Assembly: GCF_000002995.4 (NCBI RefSeq) | Contig: NW_025062478.1 | Coordinates: 9,807,001-9,871,000, forward strand | DNA length: 64,000 nucleotides | From: Brugia malayi | Lineage: Eukaryota; Nematoda; Chromadorea; Rhabditida; Onchocercidae | Reading direction: 5' to 3' | Shown: one piece after another, positions 38,130 to 51,900 of the stretch | Layout of the letters: each line of letters starts with the position of its first letter | Numbering within the stretch: position 1 is the first letter of the stretch | Program-made: the position numbers and the translations under genes | The notes under the pieces: model-generated | Databases searched by the model: none | Told to the model about the DNA's origin: nothing | Seen by the model: only the letters and a program-made list of their open reading frames with translations

Positions 38130-38455
38130 TCGAGCAATTAATAATAATAATATAAGATAATAATAGAATTATAATAACAGTAATAATATTGTATGACAAT
38201 AACGTAGTAATAACTGTAATAATAGTTAATAATGATAGTAACAATAATAATATTATATGACAAAAATGTAATAACCATATAATAATAATAATAATAATTA
38301 ATGATGATAACGACAATAATAATAGCAGTGCAGTAACAGTGCTGATAATAACAACAAAAGTAGTAATAATACTGATTCTAATAATAATGATAATAACAAT
38401 AATAGTAATAATAATAATAGTGGCAATAATAATAGTAAATAATAATAATAGCAGT
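38130..38455. repeat. Interrupted AAT/AAC microsatellite tract
   Basis: More than 300 bases of AATAATAAT with AAC, AGT and ATG interruptions, comparable to the tract at 23736-23962 but in the complementary orientation. Confidence 0.85.
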
Positions 38456-39746
38456 GATTTATTCAGAATGAAGTTTTGAAAATTTACAATTGTTTGATTT
38501 TTATCGCTATTATTTTATTCTTAGCTAATTCAATAAATGTTTTATATTTTTAAATTTCATATTTAATTAGCAATTATTTTTTCACTCAATTTTTCCATAC
38601 TTTTTCATTTGCAAAAAAAATTTTTTTCAATTATTAAAACAATTAAATTAGCTCTTTCCGATCATTTTTCTTTTCTTCAATTTCACTAGGAAATTATTTT
38701 GTAATGCTATTTCTTTTAAAACATTTTATGAATTAAAATATTTAAATAAAGAATTTGTATTTCAAGCATTTTATATTATTGTTGAATTGATTCAATTATT
38801 ATATCTTACATCTAATTAGCAATTCCTACTCTTTCTTTTCCTGAATTTTAAATGCAACTAATAAATATGTATAATTTCATACTTTAGTCTAAACTGGAAC
38901 AATTTTTATTAATTTATAAATGAAAATTGGTTAAAATCCGTTAATGGTGTGAAATATACACAAACAATTAGGTCAACAAATTTATTAAATTTTATTAAAA
39001 CATTTTAAAAGTTATTATCGCTTCAACAAATCATTTTCTTTTCTTTTTATTAAGCATTCTTTCTTCATTCATACTTCTCGTTTGTTTGCTTTTTTTTTTC
39101 TTATTAAATTCAATTACTATATTAAATTCATATTAAATTCAATTACTATTTGAACTTTTTTTCAGTTTAAATCGAAATATTTTCCTGAACACTTACAAAA
39201 TATTCGTAGCCAAGAAGGTTGCATCGTTTTATGTTTCATTTACATAAATAAATTTAAAAATATTTTTTATGATCTGTTGATGAACATTTAATCATATATT
39301 ATCGATAAGCTCTAAATTACGAATCCTTTGATTATTCTCTAATAAAAATACAACGACTATTTAGCAATGAATTTTAAATTAATATTTAAATTATAAAGAC
39401 GTGTAAACGTTTACCTTAAACGTTTTTTTCTTTTTATGATCTATCGATGATGTCGATTAAGCATATGTATCGTTGAACTTTAAATTAATAATTCTTTAAA
39501 TATTCTCTAATAAAATTATAAAGACGTGTAAATGTCTACTTTAAACGTTTTTTTTTTCAATGATAAAAGTGATTATTCAATAAATATTGATGGAGTAAAT
39601 ATTTAAATTAAGGTAAACAATTTATCAGTGATGTTTTTCCTTTCTTTCTCTTTCTCTCTCTCTCCCCCTCTCTCGATACTCCCTTTATCTGATTAGATTC
39701 CTTCTACGTGATTATTTGTCAAATTGCTGAAATGATTAGTGATAGT

Positions 39747-39828
39747 AGGTCAGGGTCACAGTTACGTATGCCGTAACACAGATTCCGTCCCTTAGATGGC
39801 CATCAACACCCCCTCTCGTCAGTGACCC
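39747..39828. promoter_or_regulatory. Candidate nuclear-receptor-site island upstream of mlt-11
   Basis: A GC-richer block in AT-rich surroundings, about 2.3 kb before the mlt-11 start. AGGTCA (39747-39752) is directly followed by GGGTCA (39753-39758); a reverse half-site TGACCC lies at 39823-39828. Between them is a GTTACG/CGTAAC palindrome (39761-39777). AGGTCA preceded by AT-type bases (GATAGTAGGTCA) resembles an ROR/NHR-23 element. In C. elegans NHR-23 is a moulting regulator and mlt-11 is among its proposed targets. Assignment to this gene is inference. Confidence 0.4.
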
Positions 39829-42014
39829 CTTCCGCAACACTTAGGTTTTATCATTTTGAAATTTACTTTATATCATCAATGATTCATCAATTCTAATTAG
39901 GAATGGATCATTACAATCGGTTTATAATTAAATTTGTTAACCATTTTGTTGATTAGAACGCCCTAATTTCATCGTGTAATTCACAAAATGACATATAAGA
40001 AATGTTCCCTTAAATTTTAAGTGGAATTTAATATGAGGAAAAGACTGAAATAAGCAGAGAAGACGGAGTAAAAATTTTATTCTAATATTAAATTTTAATT
40101 TTGCTTATCTGTCGGACAAATTTTATTTCAAATTTTTTGCATTAAACTAGTTTCTTCCGTTATTTGTGATAAGATATTTTGCAATTAAATTCATTCCTTC
40201 TATTAATAACATTTAATTATTTTTAAATTTAATTGTTTCATTCAATTTCTAAGAGATTTATCATTGGCTTAATTTAATGCAAATCTATTATTATCGTTTG
40301 TATTTTAATTATTCAAATATATTTGGAATTAATCAAATATCATTGGATTAATTTGTGAATTGTAGTTTAAAATATTTCATTTCATTTTGCAAATTGCAAG
40401 TAACACTGTTATCTTCCAATAAATATATGAAATGATAATTTCAAATTTTTTTATTTAAATAATTTTTCAAAAATAATAATTTCAAATATTTTTAAAAACC
40501 ATAAATCTGTAAGATTGAAGAGTTACAAGCTTAACTTTATAATTGAGTAGAAAGAATTATTTATAATAATATATTATTTGTTTGATTTTTTCTTTTATGT
40601 TAATTTAAATTTTAAAATTGTTATGTTTTTTTTTTTTTAAATTTCATTAAATTTCAATGTCTTTATTTTACTTTGTTTTTTAGCTAAGTAACACAATTTA
40701 TGATTTTTTATAATTTCCAATAAATTTTGATAATTTATTGCAAAGCTTTTTTATTTCACTTAGTAATAAATCAAAATATTTAAATAATTCTCTAACTTCT
40801 GAATTACTATTAATTCTTTGCTTTTTTTTTTTAAAAAAAAAAAAGAAGAAAAGTTATTTTAGTTGTTTTATCTTTTTCATTTCATTAATTGACAAATTAC
40901 TTTCAAAACTTTAAAATAAAAATGCGTTGCACAGATGCATTTTGATTAAATATTAAAATCAGAAATTAAAATCAAAATTTAAAATCATAAAATATTTTTC
41001 ACCTTAAATGTTATATTAACTTTATAAATTTAATTATTGCATTTATAATTAATTACTCTCTCATTGTTTTTCATAATTTTAGACATTTTCTGAAATGATC
41101 AATCTCTAATTTTAATCTTTTATTATCAAAAAGTGATAATTTATTCATTTTAAATAATTTATTCAAATCAATGCAATATTTTCATTTTTATTTTTAATAT
41201 ATTGTCATTATCACTATATATTTATAATCATTTTTTTTTGATATAAAATTATAATTTTTTCATTTGTAAAAATTTTTGTGTTAATTTTGTTTTTCATTCA
41301 AATTAAACAGTTTTGTCAAATTGTTATAAAATTTTAAAATTATATAATTTTCTTTTTTTTTTTTTTTTTTGCTAAGGAATTCACTTAGACACCTATTAGT
41401 GACCTATTTGATGACATTATATGGATGACACACACATACACATACACACACGCACACACATACACATACACACATACACACACACACACACATAAACATA
41501 CTAAATTTAAAAAATATTTGTTTTCTTTCATTGATGGTAGATAGCAGTGTGAGATAAATTGAAAATAAAATATTTAAAAATTAAAAGAGAAATAGTAATA
41601 TTATAAAAAAAAAAAAAATTCCAATAATAATTTCCGAATAGAAACGTATTTTCTTTTCATTGTTACTGTTTTACCGGATTATATATCCGGTAAAATGGAA
41701 ATTTCATATTGTTGTAAAATTTATTTATCTATATGATATGATAAATGATGGAATATTCTAAGATATAAAAATTTATGCTTCTATTTAATAATAATTTTTG
41801 CTAATATTATTTTCATTAGCAGTTTCAATCTTTAATACAAATCGTTATCAGTTATCATTTCTAATCATTAATAGTTAAAACTGAAAAAAAAAAGTTGTAA
41901 ATACTAATCGATTTTGATTAATATGCAAAATTGACTTAAGGTGCTAAAACTTTAAAAATTTAAATTTACGTTTTTTAAATAATTATGAATTTGATAGAAT
42001 TTTTTTTTATTATA
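39829..42014. other. AT-rich upstream region of mlt-11
   Basis: Low-complexity sequence with a (CA)n tract at 41428-41496. No exon found; presumed promoter territory. Confidence 0.4.
41428..41496. repeat. (CA)n microsatellite
   Basis: About 70 bases of CA dinucleotides with TA and CG interruptions. Confidence 0.9.
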
Positions 42015-42024
42015 AACATTTTAG
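42015..42024 (+). promoter_or_regulatory. Putative spliced-leader acceptor upstream of mlt-11
   Basis: AACATTTTAG ends 19 bases before the ATG at 42044, with no upstream exon apparent; fits a trans-splice acceptor and supports the start chosen. Confidence 0.5.
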
Positions 42025-42043
42025 AAATTTGTAAATCGAGCAT

Positions 42044-45000
42044 ATGAAGGCTTTGTTAGCCCAAGTGGTACTTGTCATCTTCTATTGTACTAACATTACT
42101 GTGGCTATTAAAACAAGTAAGATTTAATTAATTTAATTTAAATTTTAATTAATAAATCTAACAATTTTGAAAACAAAAACAATCGAATCGATTTTAGCTT
42201 TTACATGCATATATATATATAACTGACAAAATAAGAATTTTGATTATTTTAGTAAAAAAAAATTGAAAAGTAAAGTAATAAAATTGATTTAGCATTAGGT
42301 TAATTAATAATAATAAAGAAAAAATTTGAAGCTAAAAAAAAAAATTCATTTGATAGAATTAATCATTTTGATTATTAATTTAATATGTTAGAAAATTTTG
42401 GTTATTGATCTGAAAAAATATATATCAAAATGATGTTTTACTATATTATTTGATAAAATTATGTAGATGTAATCAATCATTACTTTATTATCATTGAATA
42501 ATTATTACTTAAAGACAAATATTTATTAATAACTGATAGGTAATTAATTTAGTAATTAATTTAGATATTTAAATTAATAAGTAATTAATTTAGATGATGT
42601 AAATCTATGCAAACGACAGCCTTTTCGAGGTCGATGTCCTGCAGCAGATGGAAAAGGCCCAGCACGTTCGCAGTTTGTGTTACGTTACTATATGAGGGAT
42701 AACGAATGTATCTCCTATCCTTTCGGTAAGTATTACTTTTAATACTGTAAGTAGAAATTATAAAGTTAAATAAATAGCACTTGGCTCTTTATCATCTAAC
42801 AAAATTATAGAGTTAAATAAATGGTACTTGGCTCTTTATCATCTAACAAAATTATAGAGTTAAATAAATGGTACTTGGCTCTTTATCATCTAACAAAATT
42901 ATAGAGTTAAATAAATGGTACTTGGCTCTTTATCATCAAACAAAATTATAGAGTTAAATAAATGGTACTTGGCTCTTTACCATCTAACAAAATTATCGAG
43001 TTAAATAAATGGTAATTGGCTGTTTAGCACCTAATGAAATTGTAGAGTTAAATAATTAGCACTTGGCTTTTTTTCGTCTAATGAAAATTATAAAGTTAAT
43101 TAAGCAATTCTTAGCTTTTTATAATCGAATAATTTATAAATAAGATTGAATTTTTGGTTAAAAAATTAAAATGAAGTAAATTCATATTTTTAATTTTTTG
43201 CAACAAAAAGGATTGTAAAAAAGTGTTTTAAAATTATGCTTTGAATTGTTGAAAAGATCAAAAATTATTATTATTGTCTTTTTTTTTAATTTTTATTTTA
43301 GTAAAAAAAAATTTTTTTTTTCTTCAATTTCAGGTCACTGTGCAAATGATGAAAATGAACCAGTATTGTATAGATATAAAGAAGAATGTGAAAAAGCTTG
43401 TCTAAATAAATGGCCTACTAATGATCAAAGTACAACAATTCAAAATGATCATGAAATAGAAAAATCAGCAAATTCATTAATAAGTAGTGAAATTACTGAT
43501 AATGATAAGGATAATGATAATGATAACGATAATGGTATCAATGTGCAGATCAGTACTACATCATCATCATTTCCAATAATTGATAACAATAATAATAATA
43601 ATAATAATAATAATACTGCAACAATATCATCACAACGAGCTGCATTTATTGCTCAAAAAAGTACATCTCACAAGTTACTTACTGGTATGTTAAATTTAAT
43701 GTTGAATTAATCCTTGTTATAAGTAATGTAGTATTACTAATCCTAGTAACAAGTAATAAAATGAATTAAATAGTAATAATTAATTATAATATAAAATTAA
43801 CTAGTAATTAAGTAAATTAAGTAGTAATAATAAAATTAAATAGTAATAATTAAATCCTAGTAATACGTAACATAAAAAAAATTATTCCTTGTAATAAGTA
43901 ATATAATATTACTTAATATTATCCTAGTAATAAGTATGAAAATAATCATAAAATTAAGTAATAAATTATAGTATTATCATAAAATTAATGCTTGCAATAA
44001 GTAATATAACATTACTAATCCTAGTAGTAAGTAATAAAATAATAATAAAATTAAGTAATAATAATAGTAATTTGATCCTAGTATTAAGTAATATATTAAA
44101 AAGCTTATTTATAAATGCCTATTAAATTGAAATGAAAAAATTTTGTTTTCAATTGAAATTTAAATAATTAAAATTACATTTGAAGAATGCGAAAAACGTA
44201 GACAAGCAAGTGAATCAGGTCTTATCAAAAGTGATTTCATTCCAATTTGCGCCACTGATGGTACTTTTCGGCCATTGCAATGCGAAACTCAACGTGAAAA
44301 TTGTTTTTGTGTGGATCATAATGGTGTTAAAATACCAAATTCAGATTCTAATGGTACCAAAAAACCGGACTGTAAACGTTTGTCTTTTTTCTTTTTTGTT
44401 CCGGCAAATAATTCATTTTTAATTTTACAATTTCTTCGTCTAACTATCATTTTTCACTTTTATTACTTATTTAATTCATTTAATTTTATCAAATAATAAA
44501 CAAATGATTCATTATGCATTAAAAGATTAAAAATAATTGAATTTTCTTTTCTTTTTTTTTTTAGATAATTAATCAAAATTTTGTGAACAAAAATTTTATT
44601 ACATTGATTAAAACTAAAATTTAAATATGCAATAGTTTGTAGGAATAATAAAAGCGCAAAAGTCATTAATCTATGAATGTTTATCACCAATGGATTCTGG
44701 GCCATGTAATACAGCAATTAAAAGATGGTATTATGATACTCGAGAACGACAATGCATTAAATTTGAATATTCCGGTACATTTACTTACATTTTGTTTTCT
44801 TTTTTTATTCATTTTCAAACTGTAAACATTAGATTTAGATTAGCATTAATTATTTGAATGCTAATTTAACAAATTCAAATTATTAATCCTTTCATAAAAT
44901 GGATTATTTTCAAATATTTCCTTAACACTGACAATTTATCTTAATCCTAAGTTAAAAAACAATTATAAAACGGAATAGAGTTAATTTTTATTCTAAATTA

Positions 45001-48000
45001 AAAAATAACTATAAAATGGAATGAATAAGTTAATTTTTCATCTTAAATATAAAAAATAGCTATAAAATGGAATATAATTTATCTTAATCCTAAATTAAAA
45101 AATAATTATAAAATGGAATTAGATATAAGGTATAATTGAATTTTTTAAAAGAAATTTAAACGAAATTATGCAATATATTATTTATTAAAGTATTAATTAA
45201 TTAATTAGGTTGCGGTGGTAACGGTAACAATTATCCAACCAAAGAAGCATGCGAAAAACAATGCAAATCAACAAGCAATGAGCCAAAATGTAAAGGTGGC
45301 TTGCAACCATTACGAAATGAAAATGATCAGTTGGTGAACTGTACCGAGAGTACCTGTCCGAATGGTTATTTATGTTCGGTAGCACAACTTGGATCAGTCT
45401 GTTGTCCAATTAATGCATCTAGCAGTAAGCTTTCATATCAAAATAAAAAATTCAAAAAAAAAAAAAAAAAAACCTAAAATTGTAAATTTTAAATATTAAA
45501 TTATTATTTATGCTTTGAATATTAAAATTAGTAAATTACTACTTATACTATAGTATTAAATAAAATATTATTCAAATTATAGTATTAATGTGCAAGAGAA
45601 TAGATAAAAATATTAATTTCTATTAATTACTCAACTTTTTTTTCCCAATTTTTTTTTTAAGAATAAAAATATCGTATTTATATCTAAAGTTATGTATTAT
45701 TTTTTTTTTTTGTTAGAAATTTTTAGAAATGTTTATGGTATTTTATTGAAATATTAAATAATAATTATTCATTATATTGTCATTTAGAAATATTCAAATT
45801 ATTCTAGATTTTATTTTTTTTTATTCTTATTTTTTAATTTTATTATTTCTATTTTTATTTTATTTATTTTATTTAATTCTAGTGAATATATTTTAGGTGC
45901 TACAACTAATATTTGTCAACTTCCAAAGGAACGTGGCCCTTGTGATCAGTATGAGCTTCGATTTTATTACAACAATCGTCTCGGCGAATGTAAATATTTC
46001 TTTTTTGGTGGTTGTGAAGGCAATGCAAATAATTTTGAACGTGTGGAAGAATGTGAACGTATTTGTCGACAACGTTTGTTTTGTTTATTTCTTTTTAATT
46101 TAATTTAAAATATTATTGTTATTATTATCATCACAACATCTTTATCATTCTTTTTTATTATTTCCAACTTAATTTTAATATCTTATCATTATCATTATCA
46201 TTACAACATTTTATCATTCTTTTTTAAAATGATTATTTGCTATATTTTTTATTAAATTAAAGAAAAAAAAAAAAGAAACAATGAAAGCAAATAATATTTT
46301 ATTAGTATAATAAATTGATAAAAACATTTTTAGGTGGTGTAAAAATTACTGCAACATCAATTGTATCAGCACCTCAGCTAATAACATCTGGACCACAAAT
46401 GCGAAAGCTTAACAAAGAATTTGGAATAAAAAATATTAAAAAAACTGGTGAAGAGAAAGAATTAGTAGAATTGATCAGTAATGATAATGATGATAATGAT
46501 GATGATGATGATGATTCAGCAGCTAGCACAAATATTTCAAATGATATCAAAAATATCAATAATGATAATACTGCTGATACTACTACTACTACCACTACTG
46601 ATAATAATAATGAAGCTAATTTAGAAATCACATCGTCAACAACAATATTTCATGATGGATCAATGATAAATAAAAATTTATCTGCAAAAAGTAGCATTAA
46701 TCAAAGTAAATCACATCAATTGCAAAAAATTGATCAAAATATTGAAAAGAAAATTAAACAAAAAGGAGCAAAATTATCATTGGATAGTAATCATACTGAT
46801 AAAATCACTGATTTTACAACTGTCAAAACTAAGAATACAATTGCAACAATTGATAAATCAGAAAAGTTTACTACATCAAATAGAAATGAACAAAAATTGG
46901 CAAGTGAATCAGTTGCAATCACTACTGATCAACAATTATCTCAAAGGTTTACTTTACTTTACTTTACTTTACTTTCTTATCTCTCTTTTCTCTTTCTATT
47001 CTATTCTAGTATTTACAAGGTAATATACTTTATAGAAGTTATTTTTTTATTCCATTCTAGGGTTTATCTAACAGGTTTATTTTACTTTCTTATGCTTTTT
47101 CTTTTCCATCCTATTCTATTTTGTAAGGTAATATACTTTATGAAATTTATTCTTTTTGATTTTCTTATTCTAGTACTTGTCTATTAGATATACTTTCTCA
47201 TCCTCTTTCTATTCTATTCTAGGATTTGTCTAATAGGTTTACTTCACTTTCTTATCCTTTTTCTATTCTAGCGTTAAAAGAATATTATTATTATTGTTTT
47301 ATAGTGACGAAGAGATGAAAATAATCACATCAACAACAAAGACAACAGTAGAAAGCTTATCAGATACATTCATGTCAACAGCATTAGCTTCTTCAATTGC
47401 TTTATCTCCCAGTACAATCATAATTACCACAACCTCACAATCAATTTTATCAACAACTGCACAACCAACTGCAAGTAAGTTGCTATTTTTTTATTTTTAA
47501 ATTAAATTTATCAAAATCATTAATTTCAGAAATAGCTTCTTTTTAAAAAAGAAATTCTACTTTAGATTACATTGAAGATAAAAAATATTGCAATTATTTA
47601 TTTAAAGATAGCAATGATCGATGCTTTCAAAAATTTGATCGAGGTACATGCACTGGACAATTCATTCGATGGTATTGGGATTTTGAAAAAAGCACCTGTC
47701 AAGTATTTACTTATTCTGGTTGTGGTGGAAATGGCAATAATTATCGTAGCCGAGAAGATTGCTTTGCTGCATGTCATCAACCTCGTAATTTTTGCTTGTT
47801 TGTTTATTTTTTTGTTTGTTTATTTGTTTGTGTGTTTGTTTGTTTGATTCTTTTTTTTATCCAAATATTTATACATGATAATTCTAATTCTATCATTACT
47901 TACATTTTCCTTATAATTTCTAGCACAACCAACACCAAAACTGGATAATATCTGTGAGCACAGCATTCATCCAGGTGATTGTACCGGTATCTTCCAGAGA

Positions 48001-48908
48001 TTTGCTTTTGATTCGACAATTAATGATTGTCGACCATTTACATATACTGGCTGTGGCGGTAATGGCAACAACTTTGGAAGTTCATTAGAATGTCGCAACA
48101 GATGTATCGTACAAAGTTTGTTCTACAAAATTTTTTAACTTTATTTTTGGTAACAAAAAAAGAGAGAGAAAAAAATAATGATAGTAGGAGATGTAATAAG
48201 TAACATTTTAAAATATTTCAGTATCAAGCTAAGAAAGCTTAATTCTATTTATCACAATAGTTTATTCAAACACAACAAAAAATTGTCTGTAAATGCTTTA
48301 TGTTGTCACATGACAGATGTCATTTTGATCTGATTAGATCAGATCAGATCAATCTTTTTAATGATTATTTTTAGAACCAACACTGTCAACTGATGTATGC
48401 AAGCATCCAATTGAAGTAGGTGAATGTTCTGGTGTTTTCCCGCGATTTGCATATGATCTGGTAGCTAATGAATGTCGACCATTTACATACGGTGGTTGTG
48501 GCGGTAATGGTAATAATTTTGGATCAATGCTTGAATGCAAAACAAAATGTGTTCAAGGTTAGATTATTTTTGCATTTTCTCATGTGACAATGATAGGAAA
48601 ATATATTTGTCACACTTAATTATTCGCTATTTAATTAATATTTAATTATGTCATCAATAATTATAGGATCAGATGAATTAGTGAAATGTCCCACAATAGA
48701 TGCATCATTATGCGTTGAGCCATGTATTTTATTCACAAATCGTCAAGGCTGTCATGAGTGCAAATGTCCAATTGCGCATTCTGAAATTGATAATGAACCA
48801 ATTGAACCATCTGTGATCACTTCCACTTTGATATCTGATAAATCATCAGATGAATCGAAATCACTTGAAGCTGAACAATTTATTGGTAATTCTATTTATA
48901 TTTATTGA

Positions 48909-48940
<32 letters not shown>

Positions 48941-51900
48941 TCATTTAATTTTATCAAATATTAACAAATGATGCATTAAGCACTAAAAGATTAAAAATAA
49001 TTGAATTTTTTTTTGAAATAATTAATTGAAATTTTTTAAACAAAAATTTATTTAATGATAAACTTTAGAAAATAAGGTGGAAAAGAAACATGGATCTATG
49101 TCACATTCCGGAAGAACTTCACAAACAAATTCGGTAACCGAATTAGGTGAAAAATGCTCACAACCTATGGTATGTTATTGTAATTAAAAATTGATTTTTT
49201 TTAAAAAATTTTAAATTTTTTTTTAAATCTTGTTTTTTAAAATTTTAAACTTATAAATGTTAAAATTATCTTTTTTTTTTTGAACTTTTGTTAAAAGTTT
49301 ATTTAATAATGATATAATAAACAAAAATGATAAAATATTGAACAAACTTCGATTATTTAAAATAATGATAATTTTATATTTTTATATGAGATATTTTATT
49401 AGGATGCTGGACCATGTAAAAATTTTATCGAACGTTGGTTTTTCAATATTAATACTAGTTTATGTCAATCATTTCAATATGGTGGTTGTGCTGGTAATCG
49501 TAATCATTTCTTCTCAAAACATGAATGTGAGATACATTGCGCTCGATTTTTCAGTAAGTCTTTCTTTTAATATATTTATAACAAAAATTTTCAATAATGC
49601 ATGGCAATTTTTTACTTTTTTCACTTTTTTTTTTTTTACTAAATTATTTTAAATGCACTCAATTGCACATTGAAATAACTTTATATTACATTCATTTTTC
49701 ATTTTTTTTTTTTTTTAAATTATTTTGCGCACAAAGAAGCATTTTAGAAAGAAGCATGAAAAGAGATAAATTTGATAAATTAAAGAAAGAAAAAGGCTCG
49801 TTTTATCACTAAAAATATATCATTTCAAATTAGTCTAATTTAATGTTATTCATCACTTCCACTTAATACACTAAACTAAATTATATAATTTATCATTGAA
49901 ATTACTTTATATTACATTCATTTTTTGTTTTCCTAATGAGTTAAAATGAATTTAATTCTATTTTAAAATTAAGTTATCATTGACGGAAAGCAAAAAAAAA
50001 AAAAAAAAAATTTGAAATAAGCCAAAGCATCTGTTTAGATGGACGCACAGGTCGTAGAAGAATAGCAGCTTATGAAAGTGTCACACATACCTCACAATTT
50101 AACACTCTCACCGGGTCGCAATCAACAAAAATATTAAATGAGCATGATGATATTGTTGATAATAAACAACAAAATATTTTACAACAATCATCCTCAAATG
50201 TTACACCATCATTTATCACTAATAATTCTCAGCAAAATTTATCTAAATCTAATTTGGAAGATGGAAAGCATATCAAAGTGAAATTGGATGATAAATTGGC
50301 AAATAATGCATTGAATAGGATGACAGCAATTGAAAATCTTGCAAAAAGTTCTATAAGAAGACATCAACAACAACAACAACATCAACAATATCAACAACAA
50401 AAACAACAACAACAGCCTTTGTCTATTTCTTCAGGACATAAGATAGATAGTTCGGTAACAAATAGTAATATTCCGGAAAAATCTATCATTCCTGATGATG
50501 ACAAACTAATACCGATGAAAGTTACAAAACAGTATGGCATAAATGACAAACGAATTGATAATAACTGGAAGGCAGTCATTAGTAATACTCAAAATAATTC
50601 TACACAAACGATCAATGCATTAAGATCAGAGATTAGTACCCCTAAAGATAGTTCGTCATCGATGATGAACTCATTTGATTGGAATAACGATGATTTAGCT
50701 CATCAACAGAAGCAATCACAGGTTATGACAGTTCAGGGAATCGATATTTCACAAATTCAGAATGAATTATCAGAGCAGCAAAAACATAATGCGCAAATGT
50801 CTCAACATGAGATGGTAGAAGATATCACTTCATTAAAATCAGATCTATTCGACAGACATCTTGCTAAGCAAATGCTTACAGATTTTGCTACAACACAAAA
50901 TTCGAAACTATCAAGCGATGAGCAATTAATAAATTTGCCGCAAGCGGAAATGTCTGGAATGCAAATAGATCAAACGGTGATGATTGATCATGAAAATAAA
51001 TTTGAAAAACGGAAGCAAAATATTGCAACTAATGAATCACTGATTAATAATGGCGCATTCAATAGGTCAGTAAATGATGATTACAGAATTTCTACTGATC
51101 GAAATGATGGAAGATTGATCTTGGACGAAGTGATTAGATCATCGAATTTCATTTCGCCAAAATTTGAAGCTAAGAACGAAATTCATATGCCATTGAACAA
51201 TGTGAATGATCATTGGATGAAAAGCAAACAATTTACTGATACGATCACTAATGATTCTATCGTTGGTGATGCTAACACTCAGTCTGTAGCTCAAAAAGTA
51301 AATGATAATAAGATTTCGATCGCTTTAAATAAAGGATCAGCGAAACTTAATCGCGACTCAGTACTAAGACACCATGTACGTATTATTAACCAAGGTTCTG
51401 TACTAGAAACATCCTTCTCGTCATCACCAATATCACCATTATCACCATTATCATCATCGTTATCACCATCATCATCATCACCATCACCACCATCATCAAT
51501 TGCATTACCCTCAACATTATTATCACCAACTTCATTATCATCACAATCATCATCGCCAATTCTTTCTGATACTAAAACTGATCTTAGCAAAATTCAACAA
51601 AAATTTCATACTAGTATATCAGATAAGAATAAAAGTTTTAATGGTAAGCATATTAACTAATTGATCAATTTTGATAATTATTCTCAACTTTTATTTGACA
51701 AAAAAATTTAAATCCAAAAATTTATCAGATTTAATTAACAAAATATTGTTAAAAATCAAAAATAAACTTTATTTAGTTGTAAGCATTTGTCTTTTTCTTT
51801 TTTTAAAAAAAAAGTGGAAGAGATGAATGACTTGAAAAGAAAACAAAAAACTTTTTACTCAAATTTGTTTTTTCTCACTGAAAAATTTTAAGCGAACCTT

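Larger units (their letters stand above)
34806..39746. other. Low-complexity AT-rich intergenic DNA
   Basis: Contains (GA)n at 34898-34937, (CT)n at 35934-35983, (AAT)n at 37681-37720 and an interrupted AAT/AAC tract at 38130-38455, with long A and T runs. Open frames here are repeat artefacts. No supported gene. Confidence 0.6.

Noticed and set aside
37503..38316. Several minus-strand hydrophobic frames as membrane proteins
   Set aside because: They overlap AAT repeats and T-rich low-complexity DNA and contain runs of I and L from repeat translation.
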